DNA from: Actinacidiphila rubida
GTDB lineage: Bacteria > Actinomycetota > Actinomycetes > Streptomycetales > Streptomycetaceae
Direction: 5' to 3'
Assembly: GCF_900110255.1 (NCBI RefSeq)
Contig: NZ_FODD01000007.1
Location: 1 to 64,000 of the forward strand
DNA: 64,000 bases
Positions 44,390 through 52,968 of this stretch are shown here, in pieces. The notes beneath the pieces are model-generated. The model made no database searches. It was given only the letters and a program-made list of their open reading frames with translations, and was not told the DNA's origin. Every line of letters starts with the position of its first letter. Position 1 is the stretch's first letter. The position numbers were made by a program, and so were the translations under genes.

Positions 44390-45508
44390 GTGGCGATCGT
44401 CGATGTATCCGAAGAGCTGAAGTCCCTGTCCTCGACCATGGGGTCGATCGAGGCCGTTCTCGACCTCGACAGGATGAGGGGCGACATTGCCGTGCTCGAG
44501 GAGCAGGCCGCGGCCCCCTCCCTGTGGGACGACCCGGAGAACGCGCAGAAGGTCACCAGCCGGCTGTCGCACCTCCAGGCCGAGCTGCGCAAGGTCGAGG
44601 CACTCCGGGGCCGGATCGACGACCTCTCCGTCCTCTTCGAACTCGCGGAGGCCGAGAACGACGCGGACACCCGCACCGAGGCCGAGGCCGAGCTGGAGTC
44701 CGTCCGCAAGGCGCTGGACGAGATGGAGGTCCGCACCCTGCTGTCCGGCGAGTACGACGCCCGCGAGGCGCTCGTCAACATCCGGGCCGAGGCCGGCGGT
44801 GTGGACGCGGCGGACTTCGCCGAGCAGCTCCAGCGGATGTACCTGCGGTGGGCCGAGCGCCACGGCTACTCCACCGAGGTCTACGAGACCTCGTACGCGG
44901 AAGAGGCCGGCATCAAGTCCACCACCTTCGTGGTGAAGGCGCCGTACGCGTACGGCACCCTCTCGGTCGAGCAGGGCACGCACCGCCTGGTGCGGATCAG
45001 CCCCTTCGACAACCAGGGCCGCCGCCAGACGTCCTTCGCGGGCGTCGAGGTGCTGCCCGTCGTGGAGCAGTCCGACCACGTCGACATCGACGAGGGCGAG
45101 CTGCGCATCGACGTGTACCGCGCGTCCGGCCCCGGCGGCCAGGGCGTCAACACCACGGACTCCGCGGTCCGCATCACCCACATCCCCACCGGCATCGTGG
45201 TCTCCTGCCAGAACGAGCGCTCGCAGATCCAGAACAAGGCCAGCGCGATGAACGTCCTCCAGGCCAAGCTGCTGGAGCGGCGCCGCCAGGAGGAGCAGGC
45301 CCTGCTGGACTCGCTCGGCAAGAGCGACGGCGGCAACTCCTGGGGCAACCAGATGCGTTCGTATGTCCTGCACCCGTACCAGATGGTCAAGGACCTGCGC
45401 ACCGATCACGAGGTCGGCAACCCCCAGTCCGTCCTCGACGGCGACATCGACGGCTTCATCGAGGCGGGCATCCGCTGGCGCAAGTCCCGTGAGAAGGCCG
45501 ACGCGTAA
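44390..45508 (+). CDS. prfB: peptide chain release factor 2
   Basis: RF2, 372 residues, recognises UGA and UAA and triggers release of finished peptides. The stop-codon recognition tripeptide SPF is in [11 protein letters not shown] near residue 205. The peptidyl-hydrolysis motif GGQ is in [18 protein letters not shown] near 250. The gene is in one uninterrupted frame: the programmed +1 frameshift that autoregulates prfB in many bacteria is absent, as is usual in Streptomyces. The GTG start is fixed by homology ([13 protein letters not shown]) and by the -10 element 6 bases upstream. It lies 142 bases after pkaB. Confidence 0.97.
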   Translation: MAIVDVSEELKSLSSTMGSIEAVLDLDRMRGDIAVLEEQAAAPSLWDDPENAQKVTSRLSHLQAELRKVEALRGRIDDLSVLFELAEAENDADTRTEAEAELESVRKALDEMEVRTLLSGEYDAREALVNIRAEAGGVDAADFAEQLQRMYLRWAERHGYSTEVYETSYAEEAGIKSTTFVVKAPYAYGTLSVEQGTHRLVRISPFDNQGRRQTSFAGVEVLPVVEQSDHVDIDEGELRIDVYRASGPGGQGVNTTDSAVRITHIPTGIVVSCQNERSQIQNKASAMNVLQAKLLERRRQEEQALLDSLGKSDGGNSWGNQMRSYVLHPYQMVKDLRTDHEVGNPQSVLDGDIDGFIEAGIRWRKSREKADA

Positions 45509-45524
45509 GCCCTTTCGCACCCGT

Positions 45525-45541
45525 CATGTCACAGTGATGTG
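45525..45541. promoter_or_regulatory. imperfect palindrome upstream of the LAETG gene
   Basis: CATGTCAC-a-GTGATGTG has 6 of 8 matching arm positions, just after the prfB stop and about 210 bases before the surface-protein gene. It is operator-like in form only. A TTGACG hexamer lies at about 45594, but no -10 sits at proper spacing. Nothing else is recognisable in the 242-base gap. Confidence 0.2.
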
Positions 45542-45750
45542 GAGAACTGCCGGGCACAGTCGGGCAATTCGCGCATTGTGTGCTTAATGACCTTGACGCT
45601 CCCGGGGAAAGCCGCGAGGGTGTTGCGCGGCATGCGCGTGAACGAGGCGTAGGCGCACGGGGGTGAGCGCAAGCCGGTCCTCCCAGTGGCACGGCGCACC
45701 TCCACAGCGGCGCGGCCCCAAGCAGACATCTACTGGGGGTACTTGAGAAT

Positions 45751-46701
45751 ATGAGCAGGGCCAAAGCCAGCACACGGCTGCGCATGACGCGCATCGCCGC
45801 AGCTGCGGTGATCGCGGCCGGCGCCTCCCTGACGGCCGTGGGCGCAGCCCAGGCTGTGACGACGAACGGCAGCAGCGCGCAGGTCAAGCCGCTTGACGGC
45901 GAGTCGGACGGCGGCACCATCGGTGGCCAGACCTCCATCGGCGGTTCCGACGACGGTGGTTCCGTCACCGTCGGCGGCACCGTGTCCATCGGTGGCTCCT
46001 CCGACAACGGCGGGACGTCGGACAACGGTGGGACGTCCGACAACGGCGGCACCTCCGACAATGGCGGAACGTCGGACAACGGCGGCACCTCCGACAACGG
46101 CGGAACGTCCGACAACGGCGGCACCTCCGACAACGGCGGAACGTCCGACAACGGCGGAACGTCGGACAACGGCGGCACCTCCGACAACGGCGGAACGTCG
46201 GACAACGGCGGGACGTCGGACAACGGCGGCACCTCCGACAACGGCGGAACGTCCGACAACGGCGGAACGTCGGACAACGGCGGCACCTCCGACAACGGTG
46301 GGACCTCCGACAACGGTGGGACGTCGGCCAACGGCGGCTCCAACGGCAACTCCGGTGGCTCGACCACGAGTGGCGGCAACAGCGGGGGCTCCTCCACCAC
46401 CAGCGGTGGTTCCTCGTCCACGGGTGGCTCGTCGTCGTCCAGCGGTGGCTCGTCGACCTCGGGTGGCAACAACAACACCTGCACCCTGACCGGGGACAGT
46501 GTCGACTGCGGGAACAACAACCCCGGCCCCGACAACACCCAGCAGGTCCCGCAGGGCTCCACCACGAGCCAGCTCGCCGAGACCGGTTCGAACGGCACCA
46601 CCTTCATGCTGATCGGCGCCGCGGCCCTGATCGCGGGCGGCGTCGGCTTCCGCTTCACCCCGCGCCTCGCCGGCGCGCGCCGCGACAACACCGCCGCCTG
46701 A
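45751..46701 (+). CDS. sortase-anchored surface protein with SDNGGT hexapeptide repeats
   Basis: This 316-residue exported protein has a signal peptide (basic MSRAKASTRLRMTR, then AAAAVIAAGASLTAVGAAQA, cleavage near residue 35). A Gly/Ser/Thr-rich start (TSIGGSDDGG) follows. Residues 84-191 are eighteen perfect SDNGGT repeats plus one SANGGS, followed by a Ser/Gly/Thr tract. The C-terminus is a cell-wall sorting signal: LAETG near residue 276, a hydrophobic helix (TFMLIGAAALIAGGVGF) and a basic tail. LAXTG is the class E sortase motif of Streptomyces (as in long chaplins). The mature chain should be intrinsically disordered and peptidoglycan-linked. The function is unknown. Confidence 0.85.
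   Translation: MSRAKASTRLRMTRIAAAAVIAAGASLTAVGAAQAVTTNGSSAQVKPLDGESDGGTIGGQTSIGGSDDGGSVTVGGTVSIGGSSDNGGTSDNGGTSDNGGTSDNGGTSDNGGTSDNGGTSDNGGTSDNGGTSDNGGTSDNGGTSDNGGTSDNGGTSDNGGTSDNGGTSDNGGTSDNGGTSDNGGTSDNGGTSANGGSNGNSGGSTTSGGNSGGSSTTSGGSSSTGGSSSSSGGSSTSGGNNNTCTLTGDSVDCGNNNPGPDNTQQVPQGSTTSQLAETGSNGTTFMLIGAAALIAGGVGFRFTPRLAGARRDNTAA
46000..46341 (+). repeat. 18-bp coding tandem repeat (18 units plus one degenerate)
   Basis: Eighteen contiguous 18-bp units encode SDNGGT, and a nineteenth, altered unit encodes SANGGS. Units differ only at third codon positions (ggg/ggc/gga, acg/acc, tcc/tcg, ggc/ggt). Units 8-10 are identical to units 14-16, so 54-bp blocks have been duplicated with a 108-bp offset. 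Copy number should be unstable by replication slippage. Confidence 0.95.
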
Positions 46702-46731
46702 TCCCCACCCGGGCAGCACCTCGCACACCCC

Positions 46732-46769
46732 AAGGCGGGGCCTGGACCATCCAGTCCGGGCCCCGCCTT
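46732..46769 (+). terminator. terminator of the LAETG gene
   Basis: AAGGCGGGGCC (46732-46742) pairs with GGCCCCGCCTT (46759-46769), and inside it TGGA pairs with TCCA. It starts 31 bases past the stop. Confidence 0.8.
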
Positions 46770-46868
46770 GCTGCTGCCCGACCCGCCCTACTGCGGCGGC
46801 GCGGGCACCAGAACGGGGATGGGGCACCGGTTCGTCGCTACTTCGGGCCCGAATGGGACCTCGAGAAG

Positions 46869-47063
46869 GTGCAGGATTTGGCCGCCGAGGTCGCGGCGTT
46901 CCCGTTCGAGGAGAGTCCGCGCGCCGACGTCACCGAGGCGGTGCTCCGGCGGGCACTGGGCGACCCCGGGCCCGTAGCGGCCGTGGGGGACTTCGACGAC
47001 CTCGTGCGAGTCGTGGGAATCGTCAACATCGCCCGCGTCCAGGCGCCGGCGTCTGCGGGGTGA
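46869..47063 (+). pseudogene. probable gene remnant, unknown family
   Basis: The frame ending at 47063 has strong codon bias and reads like the tail of a normal protein: RRYFGPEWDLEKVQDLAAEV from about 46831, then PRADVTEAVLRRALGDPG and DFDDLVRVVGIVNIARV. No start codon with a ribosome binding site precedes the conserved-looking part. A GTG at 46869 is the first in frame and would truncate the helix. I read it as a decayed fragment; a short real protein of 64 residues is the alternative. I do not recognise the family. Confidence 0.3.
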
Positions 47064-47199
47064 TCGTGCCGAGGCTCGGGATGTCGAGTCGCGAACTCGG
47101 TGCGCTGGTCGTGGACGCCGAACGGAAGGCACAGCTCCGCTGACGGCGCAAGCGCACGGCGCGATCGGGCGGATACGCGGAGTGATGAATCGCGGAGCG

Positions 47200-47400
47200 T
47201 TACGCCGTGGCGTGTTCGACGACCAGGGCGACGGCCAGGAGGGCCACGAGGAGGGCGATCAGGGCGGCGGGGGAGATGGAGGACCAGGGGTTCTCCAGCT
47301 TCTCCTGCTGCATACGCGCACGGCTCGCACGGCACACGGGGCAGCGGCCCTCGCTCACCGGGCCGGCGCAGTTCGCACACACCAGTCGGTCGCACGTCAT
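47200..47400 (-). CDS. small zinc-ribbon membrane protein
   Basis: This 66-residue protein starts MTCDRLVCANCAGPVSEGRC and has four Cys in two CxxC pairs (CANC near residue 8 and CPVC near 20), which should bind zinc. A basic linker (RASRARMQQEK) follows, then one C-terminal transmembrane helix (ALIALLVALLAVALVV). It is a tail-anchored or single-pass protein with the ribbon in the cytoplasm. The start is fixed by GGAGGAGGA a few bases upstream. It is divergent from ftsE; a similar small gene lies there in S. coelicolor (from memory). The function is unknown. Confidence 0.75.
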   Translation of the reverse strand: MTCDRLVCANCAGPVSEGRCPVCRASRARMQQEKLENPWSSISPAALIALLVALLAVALVVEHATA

Positions 47401-47701
47401 GCGATCTCCTCCTCCGTCCGGTGAACGCCCCCGGTTCACGAATCGTTCCCGGGGGCCTGTGCTCTACTCCCTCTGGGGGACGTAGACCCTTGCTTCCACT
47501 GTGCCAGGTTCTGGTGGATGCCGCCCCCCGCAGCCGGAACGCGGGGTCCGGATCACGGGGCGGGCGGGGCCAATGACGGGCTTGTCCGGTATGCCCTGTG
47601 GGCAAGGCCACCAACCCTCCACGGCGACTGCGCAGCGCCCGCACCTTCGCGTAGTGTCGCCCCCATCCCCTGTCCGCTCACCCCGCAAACCTGGTGCGAA
47701 C
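47401..47701 (+). promoter_or_regulatory. ftsE upstream region
   Basis: The 301-base divergent gap contains a TAGTGT -10-like hexamer (47652-47657) about 45 bases before the ftsE GTG, without a clear -35. It also has a small CCGGA-N8-TCCGG hairpin near 47536. No strong Shine-Dalgarno sequence precedes ftsE (GGTGCGAAC only). No other gene is supported. Confidence 0.3.
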
Positions 47702-48391
47702 GTGATCCGATTCGACAGCGTCACCAAGACCTACCCCAAGCAGAACCGTCCTGCGCTCCGGGACGTCTCGCTGGAGATCGAAAAGGGGGAATTCGTCTTC
47801 CTGGTGGGTTCCTCCGGTTCGGGAAAGTCCACTTTCCTGCGGCTGATCCTGCGCGAGGAGCGCACCGACACCGGCATGGTCCATGTTCTCGGCAAGGACC
47901 TGGCCCGCCTGTCGAACTGGAAGGTCCCGCACATGCGGCGCCAGCTCGGCACCGTGTTCCAGGACTTCCGGCTGCTCCCCAACAAGACCGTCGCGGAGAA
48001 CGTGGCCTTCGCCCTCGAGGTGATCGGCAAGCCCCGCGGCACCATCCGGAAGACCGTCCCCGAGGTGCTCGACCTCGTCGGCCTGGCCGGCAAGGAGGAC
48101 CGCATGCCGGGCGAGCTGTCCGGCGGTGAGCAGCAGCGCGTCGCCATCGCCCGGGCCTTCGTCAACCGGCCCATGCTGCTGATCGCGGACGAGCCCACCG
48201 GAAACCTGGACCCGCAGACCTCGGTCGGCATCATGCGCCTGCTCGACCGGATCAACAGGACCGGTACCACCGTGGTGATGGCCACCCACGACCAGAACAT
48301 CGTCGACCAGATGCGCAAGCGTGTCATCGAGCTGGAGAAGGGGCGGCTGGTCCGTGACCAGTCGCGCGGTGTCTACGGCTACCAGCACTAG
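47702..48391 (+). CDS. ftsE: cell division ATP-binding protein FtsE
   Basis: This 229-residue cytoplasmic ATPase pairs with FtsX to form an ABC-type complex at the septum. In other bacteria it does not transport but activates peptidoglycan hydrolases. It shows Walker [11 protein letters not shown] near residue 37, the Q-loop in [14 protein letters not shown], the signature [14 protein letters not shown] near 138, Walker [13 protein letters not shown] near 160 and the H-loop MATHD. The GTG at 47702 starts the [12 protein letters not shown] homology. ftsX follows after 90 bases. Confidence 0.97.
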   Translation: MIRFDSVTKTYPKQNRPALRDVSLEIEKGEFVFLVGSSGSGKSTFLRLILREERTDTGMVHVLGKDLARLSNWKVPHMRRQLGTVFQDFRLLPNKTVAENVAFALEVIGKPRGTIRKTVPEVLDLVGLAGKEDRMPGELSGGEQQRVAIARAFVNRPMLLIADEPTGNLDPQTSVGIMRLLDRINRTGTTVVMATHDQNIVDQMRKRVIELEKGRLVRDQSRGVYGYQH

Positions 48392-48481
48392 CCGCTGAGC
48401 CCCGGCGGCCGAGCCCGCCGGTACGCAGCCGAACAGCTGAGCAGCCCGTAGAGCGCCCGCCCCCGAAAGGAACCTCACCCC

Positions 48482-49399
48482 ATGCGCGCCCAGTTCGTCC
48501 TGTCCGAGATCGGCGTCGGTCTCCGCCGCAACCTCACGATGACCTTCGCCGTGGTCATCTCGGTCGCCCTGTCGCTCGCCCTGACCGGTGGCGCCCTGCT
48601 CGCCAACAAGCAGGTCGACTCGATGAAGGGCTACTGGTACGACAAGGTCCAGGTCACCATCTACATGTGCAACAAGGGCGACGCCGCGTCGACGCCCAAC
48701 TGCGCACGCGGTGCGGTCACCGACGACCAGAAGGCCGAGATCCTCAAGACGCTCAAGGCGCAGCCGATCGTCGACAAGGTCTACTACGAGTCGGCGGAAC
48801 AGGCCTACAAGCACTACCAGGAGCAGTTCAAGCGCTCCCCGCTGGCCAGTTCGGTCACCCCGGACCAGATGCAGGAGAACTACCGGGTCAAGCTGAAGGA
48901 CCCGACGAAGTTCGCCATCATCGCCAGCCTCTTCAACGGCCACCCCGGCGTGCAGTCGGTGTCCGACCAGCGCGAGGTGCTGAAGAACCTCTTCGACCTC
49001 CTCGGCGGCATGACCACGGTCGCCTACGTGGTGCTGGCGTTCATGCTCACGGTGGCCATGCTGCTGATCGTCAACACCGTGCGCGTCTCGGCGTTCAGCC
49101 GCCGGCGTGAGACCGGCATCATGCGGCTCGTCGGCGCGTCCAGCTTCTACATCCAGATGCCGTTCATCATGGAGGCCGCGTTCGCCGGCCTGGTGGGCGC
49201 CGGCCTCGCCTGCGCGATGCTGCTCGGCGGCCGCTACTTCATGGTCGACGCGGGCCTGAAGCTCCAGGACAAGATCCCCCTGGTGTCCTTCCTGGGCTGG
49301 GACTCGGTGATAGGCGTGCTCCCGCTGGTGCTGCTCATCGGCGTCGTGATGCCGGCCCTCGCCGCGTTCGTGGCCCTGCGCCGCTACCTGAAGGTCTGA
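48482..49399 (+). CDS. ftsX: cell division membrane protein FtsX
   Basis: This 305-residue polytopic partner of FtsE has four transmembrane helices (about 20-42, 178-202, 222-250 and 275-298). Between the first and second is an extracellular domain of about 130 residues with two Cys (YMCNKG and PNCARG) that could form a disulfide. In other Gram-positives this loop contacts NlpC/P60-type hydrolases. The motif RRRETGIMRLVGAS before helix 3 is the family's coupling segment. AAAGGA precedes the ATG. The next gene, an S41 protease, has its own promoter after a terminator. Confidence 0.96.
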   Translation: MRAQFVLSEIGVGLRRNLTMTFAVVISVALSLALTGGALLANKQVDSMKGYWYDKVQVTIYMCNKGDAASTPNCARGAVTDDQKAEILKTLKAQPIVDKVYYESAEQAYKHYQEQFKRSPLASSVTPDQMQENYRVKLKDPTKFAIIASLFNGHPGVQSVSDQREVLKNLFDLLGGMTTVAYVVLAFMLTVAMLLIVNTVRVSAFSRRRETGIMRLVGASSFYIQMPFIMEAAFAGLVGAGLACAMLLGGRYFMVDAGLKLQDKIPLVSFLGWDSVIGVLPLVLLIGVVMPALAAFVALRRYLKV

Positions 49400-49448
49400 G
49401 CCGCGGCCCGGCGACGGGCCGATCCGGCCCCGGCCGGTACGTCACGCG

Positions 49449-49488
49449 AGAGCCCCGCGTACGCCTCATCCGGCGTGCGCGGGGCTCT
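49449..49488 (+). terminator. terminator of ftsEX
   Basis: A 16-bp stem with one G-T pair (49449-49464 with 49473-49488) and an 8-base loop, followed by TGTTG, lies 50 bases past ftsX. Confidence 0.8.
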
Positions 49489-49622
49489 TGTTGATACGCC
49501 GGGACAGGTCGCCGCCACGGCTCCCGGCACGACTCGTGGGTACGTCTGTGACGTCCGGTACGGGTGCTCGCGGTGGCATATGCGAGACCGGCAAGCTTTC
49601 CGTACCGCGTCCGTTTGTCGCC

Positions 49623-49628
49623 TAGACT
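49623..49628 (+). promoter_or_regulatory. -10 element of the S41 protease gene (leaderless)
   Basis: TAGACT, close to consensus, lies 7 bases before ATG 49636 with no Shine-Dalgarno sequence. Confidence 0.5.
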
Positions 49629-49635
49629 TCCGGCC

Positions 49636-50916
49636 ATGTCCGGCCCGCCGTTGTTCGGGACGCCCCGCCGTCTGCGCCGCGGGGCCACCCTGACGTTGGT
49701 CTTCGGCACCATGCTCGCGACGGGTGCGGCGGCCGGCAGCCTGACCCAACCGGTGCAGCGCAGGCCCGAATCCCGCATCGAGGCCGCGCCCGTCGCCGAC
49801 GCGGCCGGCTCGCAGGCCACCAGGACGCGCGCGACGCAGTACGGCGGCACCGGCACCGGTGACGCCACCCAGGACCCCGGCGCGGACCCCGACGAGGACA
49901 CCGCCACCGGCACCGGCGGCCCCGGCACCCTCGACACCGGCCGGATCGCCAAGGAGATCCAGGACGGCACGGTCGGCGCCTCGACCGTCGAGAGACTCGT
50001 CAGCCGCAGCGGCGACCGCTGGTCCTCCTTCTACACCGCCCAGGAGTACGCCGGCCTCCAGGAAGCGCTCGACGGCCGCTACGTCGGCGTGGGCCTGTGG
50101 GTGCGGCGGATCGACGGCGGGCGCATCGAGGTCGCCCGCGTCCAGGACGGCAGCCCGGCCCTGCGGGCCGGGATCGAGGTCGGCGACGTCCTCACCGCCA
50201 TCGGCGCCACGAAGTGCACCGGCCTCGCCGTCACCGAGGTCGTCGCGGACCTGCGCGGCGACAACGTCCCCGGCAGCGAGGTCACGCTCGGTGTGCAGCG
50301 GGGTACGCGCAGCTGGACGGTGCCGCTGCACCGCGCCACACTCGCCACGGAGGCGGTCACGGTGAGCAGGCCCGCCGACGGGCCGACCGTCGTCGCGGTC
50401 GACGCGTTCACCCGCGGTGTCGGCGCCCAGGTCCGGGCCGCCGTGCGGGACGCCCCGCGCGGCGTCCTGCTGGACCTGCGCGGCAACTCCGGCGGGCTCG
50501 TCACCGAGGCCGTCGCGGTCGCGTCGGCGTTCCTGGACGGCGGGCTGGTCGCCACCTACGACGTGCACGGCAGCCAGCGGGCCCTGTACGCGCAGCCCGG
50601 CGGCGACACGCACGTCCCGCTCGTGGTGCTGGTCGACGGGGGCACGATGAGCGCCGCGGAACTGCTGGCCGGGGCGCTGCAGGACCGCGGCCGGGCGGTC
50701 GTGATCGGCACCCGCACCTTCGGCAAGGGCTCGGTGCAGATGCCCAGCACCCTCCCCGACGGCTCGGTGGCCGAGCTGACCGTGGGCCACTACGACCTCC
50801 CGGACGGCCGCAGCGTCGACGGCCAGGGCATCGCCCCCGACGTGCAGGTGCCCGACGGCCAGGACCCCGTCGTCGACAGCCGCGAGGTATTCGCTGGCCT
50901 CGGAGCCCCCTCGTAG
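49636..50916 (+). CDS. S41 family C-terminal processing peptidase
   Basis: This 426-residue exported serine protease has an N-terminal signal anchor (LTLVFGTMLATGAAAGSL) and a disordered linker. An N-terminal helical region leads into a PDZ domain (YVGVGLWVRR to about residue 240), then the catalytic core. The nucleophile Ser is in VDGGTMSAAELLAGAL near 340 and the general-base Lys in TRTFGKGSVQMP near 365, with LDLRGNSGGLV near 280. CtpA-like proteases trim exported proteins and regulate peptidoglycan hydrolases in several bacteria, which fits the ftsEX neighbourhood. The start is set by the -10 element. smpB begins 18 bases after its stop. Confidence 0.92.
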   Translation: MSGPPLFGTPRRLRRGATLTLVFGTMLATGAAAGSLTQPVQRRPESRIEAAPVADAAGSQATRTRATQYGGTGTGDATQDPGADPDEDTATGTGGPGTLDTGRIAKEIQDGTVGASTVERLVSRSGDRWSSFYTAQEYAGLQEALDGRYVGVGLWVRRIDGGRIEVARVQDGSPALRAGIEVGDVLTAIGATKCTGLAVTEVVADLRGDNVPGSEVTLGVQRGTRSWTVPLHRATLATEAVTVSRPADGPTVVAVDAFTRGVGAQVRAAVRDAPRGVLLDLRGNSGGLVTEAVAVASAFLDGGLVATYDVHGSQRALYAQPGGDTHVPLVVLVDGGTMSAAELLAGALQDRGRAVVIGTRTFGKGSVQMPSTLPDGSVAELTVGHYDLPDGRSVDGQGIAPDVQVPDGQDPVVDSREVFAGLGAPS

Positions 50917-50934
50917 TGGGAGAATGGCTCGGTT

Positions 50935-51414
50935 ATGGCTAAAGAGACCGGTCGCAAGATGATCGCGCAGAACAAGAAGGCGCGGCACGACTACCACATC
51001 CTCGACACCTACGAGGCGGGCCTGGTGCTCACCGGCACCGAGGTCAAGTCCCTGCGTCTGGGCCGCGCGTCGCTGGTCGACGGCTTCGCGCAGCTCGAGG
51101 GGAACGAGGCGTGGCTGTACAACGTGCACATCCCCGAGTACACCCAGGGAACCTGGACCAACCACTCCGCACGGCGTAAGCGGAAGATGCTGCTGCACCG
51201 CGCGGAGATCGACAAGCTCGACCAGAAGTCGCAGGAGACGGGCCACACCGTGATCCCGCTCGCCCTGTACTTCAAGGACGGCCGGGTGAAGGTCGAGATC
51301 GCCCTCGCGAAGGGCAAGAAGGAGTACGACAAGCGGCAGACGCTGCGGGAGAAGCAGGACCGCCGCGAGACGGACCGCGCGATCTCCTCGGCGCGGCGCC
51401 GGCAGCGCGCCTAG
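50935..51414 (+). CDS. smpB: SsrA-binding protein SmpB
   Basis: This 159-residue partner of tmRNA in trans-translation delivers it to stalled ribosomes. It shows the N-terminal [20 protein letters not shown] and [14 protein letters not shown]. The conserved [11 protein letters not shown] follows, then [21 protein letters not shown]. The basic C-terminal tail ([20 protein letters not shown]) enters the mRNA channel. The ATG is at 50935; GTGGGAG upstream is rather distant. The tmRNA gene lies 185 bases downstream on the same strand, the classic smpB-ssrA pair. Confidence 0.97.
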   Translation: MAKETGRKMIAQNKKARHDYHILDTYEAGLVLTGTEVKSLRLGRASLVDGFAQLEGNEAWLYNVHIPEYTQGTWTNHSARRKRKMLLHRAEIDKLDQKSQETGHTVIPLALYFKDGRVKVEIALAKGKKEYDKRQTLREKQDRRETDRAISSARRRQRA

Positions 51415-51444
51415 CCTACGACCGGGCCGGGCCGGGCTGGGCTG

Positions 51445-51484
51445 GGCTCGGCTGGGCGGATCGGCCCAGCGGATCGGCCGAGCC
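51445..51484 (+). terminator. terminator of smpB
   Basis: GGCTCGGC (51445-51452) pairs with GCCGAGCC (51477-51484), enclosing a second TGGGC/GCCCA helix, within a GGGCT-rich stretch 30 bases past smpB. Confidence 0.65.
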
Positions 51485-51520
51485 GCAGGTGACGCCCGGG
51501 TTGCCGGGCGGGGAATGCGC

Positions 51521-51550
51521 TGGCACGGGTCGGCGTTCTTCCACTACGAT
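51521..51550 (+). promoter_or_regulatory. possible ssrA promoter
   Basis: TACGAT (51545-51550) could be the -10 of a tmRNA precursor with a 5' extension of about 40 bases, with TGGCAC at 18 bp spacing as a weak -35. A CCACCC/GGGTGG hairpin lies between it and the mature 5' end. Processing by RNase P would then give the mature end. Confidence 0.35.
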
Positions 51551-51598
51551 GGGCATCAGCCACCCCGACGTGGGTGGTGCACCTTGAAAACACCACAT

Positions 51599-51982
51599 GG
51601 GGATGATCGGTTTCGACTGGGGATGTCGAAGCAGGGGAAGCGAGCCGAGGAAGCGGCAATGATCTCGTAAACCATATGCCGAAACCAATAATCGCCAATT
51701 CCAAGCGCGATTCCTCCGCCTTCGCTCTCGCTGCCTAATTAGCAGCTAGCGAAGACTCTGCGGAGTGTCAGCCCGGGGCTGTTCCCGACCCGGATCCTGG
51801 CATCATTTAGGGGACTCAACCGCCGAGCCCGGCCACGGGGCACGGCGGGAGAACTCACAGTGGCTGGGCCCGTCGGCGGCTTGTCCGCGTGACTGCCGGG
51901 GCCGAGAAAAGCACAGCGGACTGCGCTCGGAGAAGCCCTGGTTCCGCACCACAGGACGCGGGTTCGATTCCCGCCATCTCCA
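51599..51982 (+). ncRNA. ssrA: transfer-messenger RNA (tmRNA)
   Basis: About 384 bases encode tmRNA, which rescues stalled ribosomes and tags the nascent peptide. The acceptor stem pairs GGGGATG (51599-51605) with CATCTCC (51975-51981), followed by discriminator A. The T arm reads GGTTCGATTCC. The CCA end is not encoded. The 5' part has the conserved GGTTTCGAC. The tag frame at 51694-51735 encodes ANSKRDSSAFALAA before TAA (51736-51738), with the ALAA degradation signal recognised by ClpXP. The exact 5' end is inferred from the stem. Confidence 0.95.
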
Positions 51983-51998
51983 CTCATCCCATGCGCCG

Positions 51999-52024
51999 AC
52001 GGCGCCCTCTCGCGAGGGCGCCGT
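51999..52024 (+). terminator. terminator of ssrA
   Basis: ACGGCGCCCTC pairs perfectly with GAGGGCGCCGT around TCGC, 16 bases beyond the tmRNA 3' end, followed by TT. Confidence 0.8.
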
Positions 52025-52308
52025 TCGGCGTTTCCGGGCAGGTAGGTGCCGCGTCCACCTGTCCGGCGCGGCGCCATCCGCTTGTGTACTCATTGCGATG
52101 AGTGCGCAGTCGCGTGGACGCGGTGCGTGAGCGGCGGCTACCGTACGGTACTTGGGCGTTGCATGAGTGGCTGCCGACGACTGATGGGGCGGAACGGGGG
52201 GCGTTGCCGACGCCCGCCCGTACGGCCGTCTCCCGCGCGACGGGGTCGCGAGCGCGATGCCGAGTCCGGCGCCGAGACGCGCAGTCCACACGGGAGACAG
52301 GCCTCACG
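52025..52308 (+). promoter_or_regulatory. upstream region of the lipoprotein pair with two palindromes
   Basis: This 284-base non-coding stretch contains ACTCAT-tgcg-ATGAGT (52088-52103) and the perfect 12-bp palindrome TACCGTACGGTA (52139-52150), about 50 bases apart. Both look like dimeric-regulator operators. GGGAG lies about 13 bases before the lipoprotein ATG. No -35/-10 pair is convincing. Confidence 0.35.
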
Positions 52309-52968
52309 ATGGCACGCCGAACGACCGTTACCGCAGCAGCCTGCACGCTGGCCGCGGCCGCTCTCGTCCTCACCGCCTGCGGTGGCGGCGGGGACAAGAA
52401 GATCGCCGCGACCACCACGGGCACGCCGGCCGGGGCACCCAGCGCCAGCGCGACGACGGCTCCCCCGACCACCACGTCGGCGCCAGGGGCGCCGACGTTC
52501 GACTTCCCGCCGGACGTCAAGGTCGTCGTGGACCCGGACACGACGGGGGACGCGGTCAAGGACGCGGTCCTTCGGGACCAGGGGTACGGGTTGCAGGCGA
52601 TCTTCCTGGCTATCGCCAAGTTGGACCCGGCCGTCACCCAGTTCCACAGGTACGTGATCGAGTCGGCGGCCGAGGACTGGTCCTCCAAGATCGGCTGGGG
52701 GAAGAGCAACCACGAGTCGATCACCGGCACGGTTCTCTTCTACGACCGGAAGGTCAACGTCACGGGCGCGACGACCGCCGGAGTCACCTTCTGCCAGAGC
52801 GAACGCAACTCGCACGGCAAGGACACCAAGTCGGGCAAGGCCATCATGACCGCGCCGAGCCTGGACGATTTCACGTTCCACACGGTTCTCATGCGGAAGT
52901 CGGCGGACGGGACCTGGCAGATGGCGAACTACAAGTCGCAGGACCGAGCCAAGAGCTGCGAACGGTGA
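52309..52968 (+). CDS. secreted lipoprotein of unknown function
   Basis: This 219-residue protein has signal peptide MARRTTVTAAACTLAAAALV and lipobox LTAC (lipidated Cys near residue 25). A Thr/Pro/Ala-rich linker to about 65 is followed by a globular domain containing VVVDPDTTGDAVKDAVLRDQG, a conserved VNVTGATTAGVTFCQSERN and C-terminal MANYKSQDRAKSCER with a second Cys. The shape recalls NTF2-like lipoproteins of Streptomyces; that is a guess. The stop codon overlaps the GTG of the next gene, so the two are translationally coupled. It lies in the variable segment next to tmRNA. Confidence 0.8.
   Translation: MARRTTVTAAACTLAAAALVLTACGGGGDKKIAATTTGTPAGAPSASATTAPPTTTSAPGAPTFDFPPDVKVVVDPDTTGDAVKDAVLRDQGYGLQAIFLAIAKLDPAVTQFHRYVIESAAEDWSSKIGWGKSNHESITGTVLFYDRKVNVTGATTAGVTFCQSERNSHGKDTKSGKAIMTAPSLDDFTFHTVLMRKSADGTWQMANYKSQDRAKSCER

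Noticed and set aside
46000..46341. CRISPR-like array
   Set aside because: The 18-bp units are contiguous with no spacers and lie in frame within a signal-peptide and sorting-signal gene.
51599..51982. Small ORFs overlapping tmRNA
   Set aside because: The RNA secondary structure, the tag frame and the acceptor stem explain the sequence; overlapping frames have no ribosome binding sites or coding bias.
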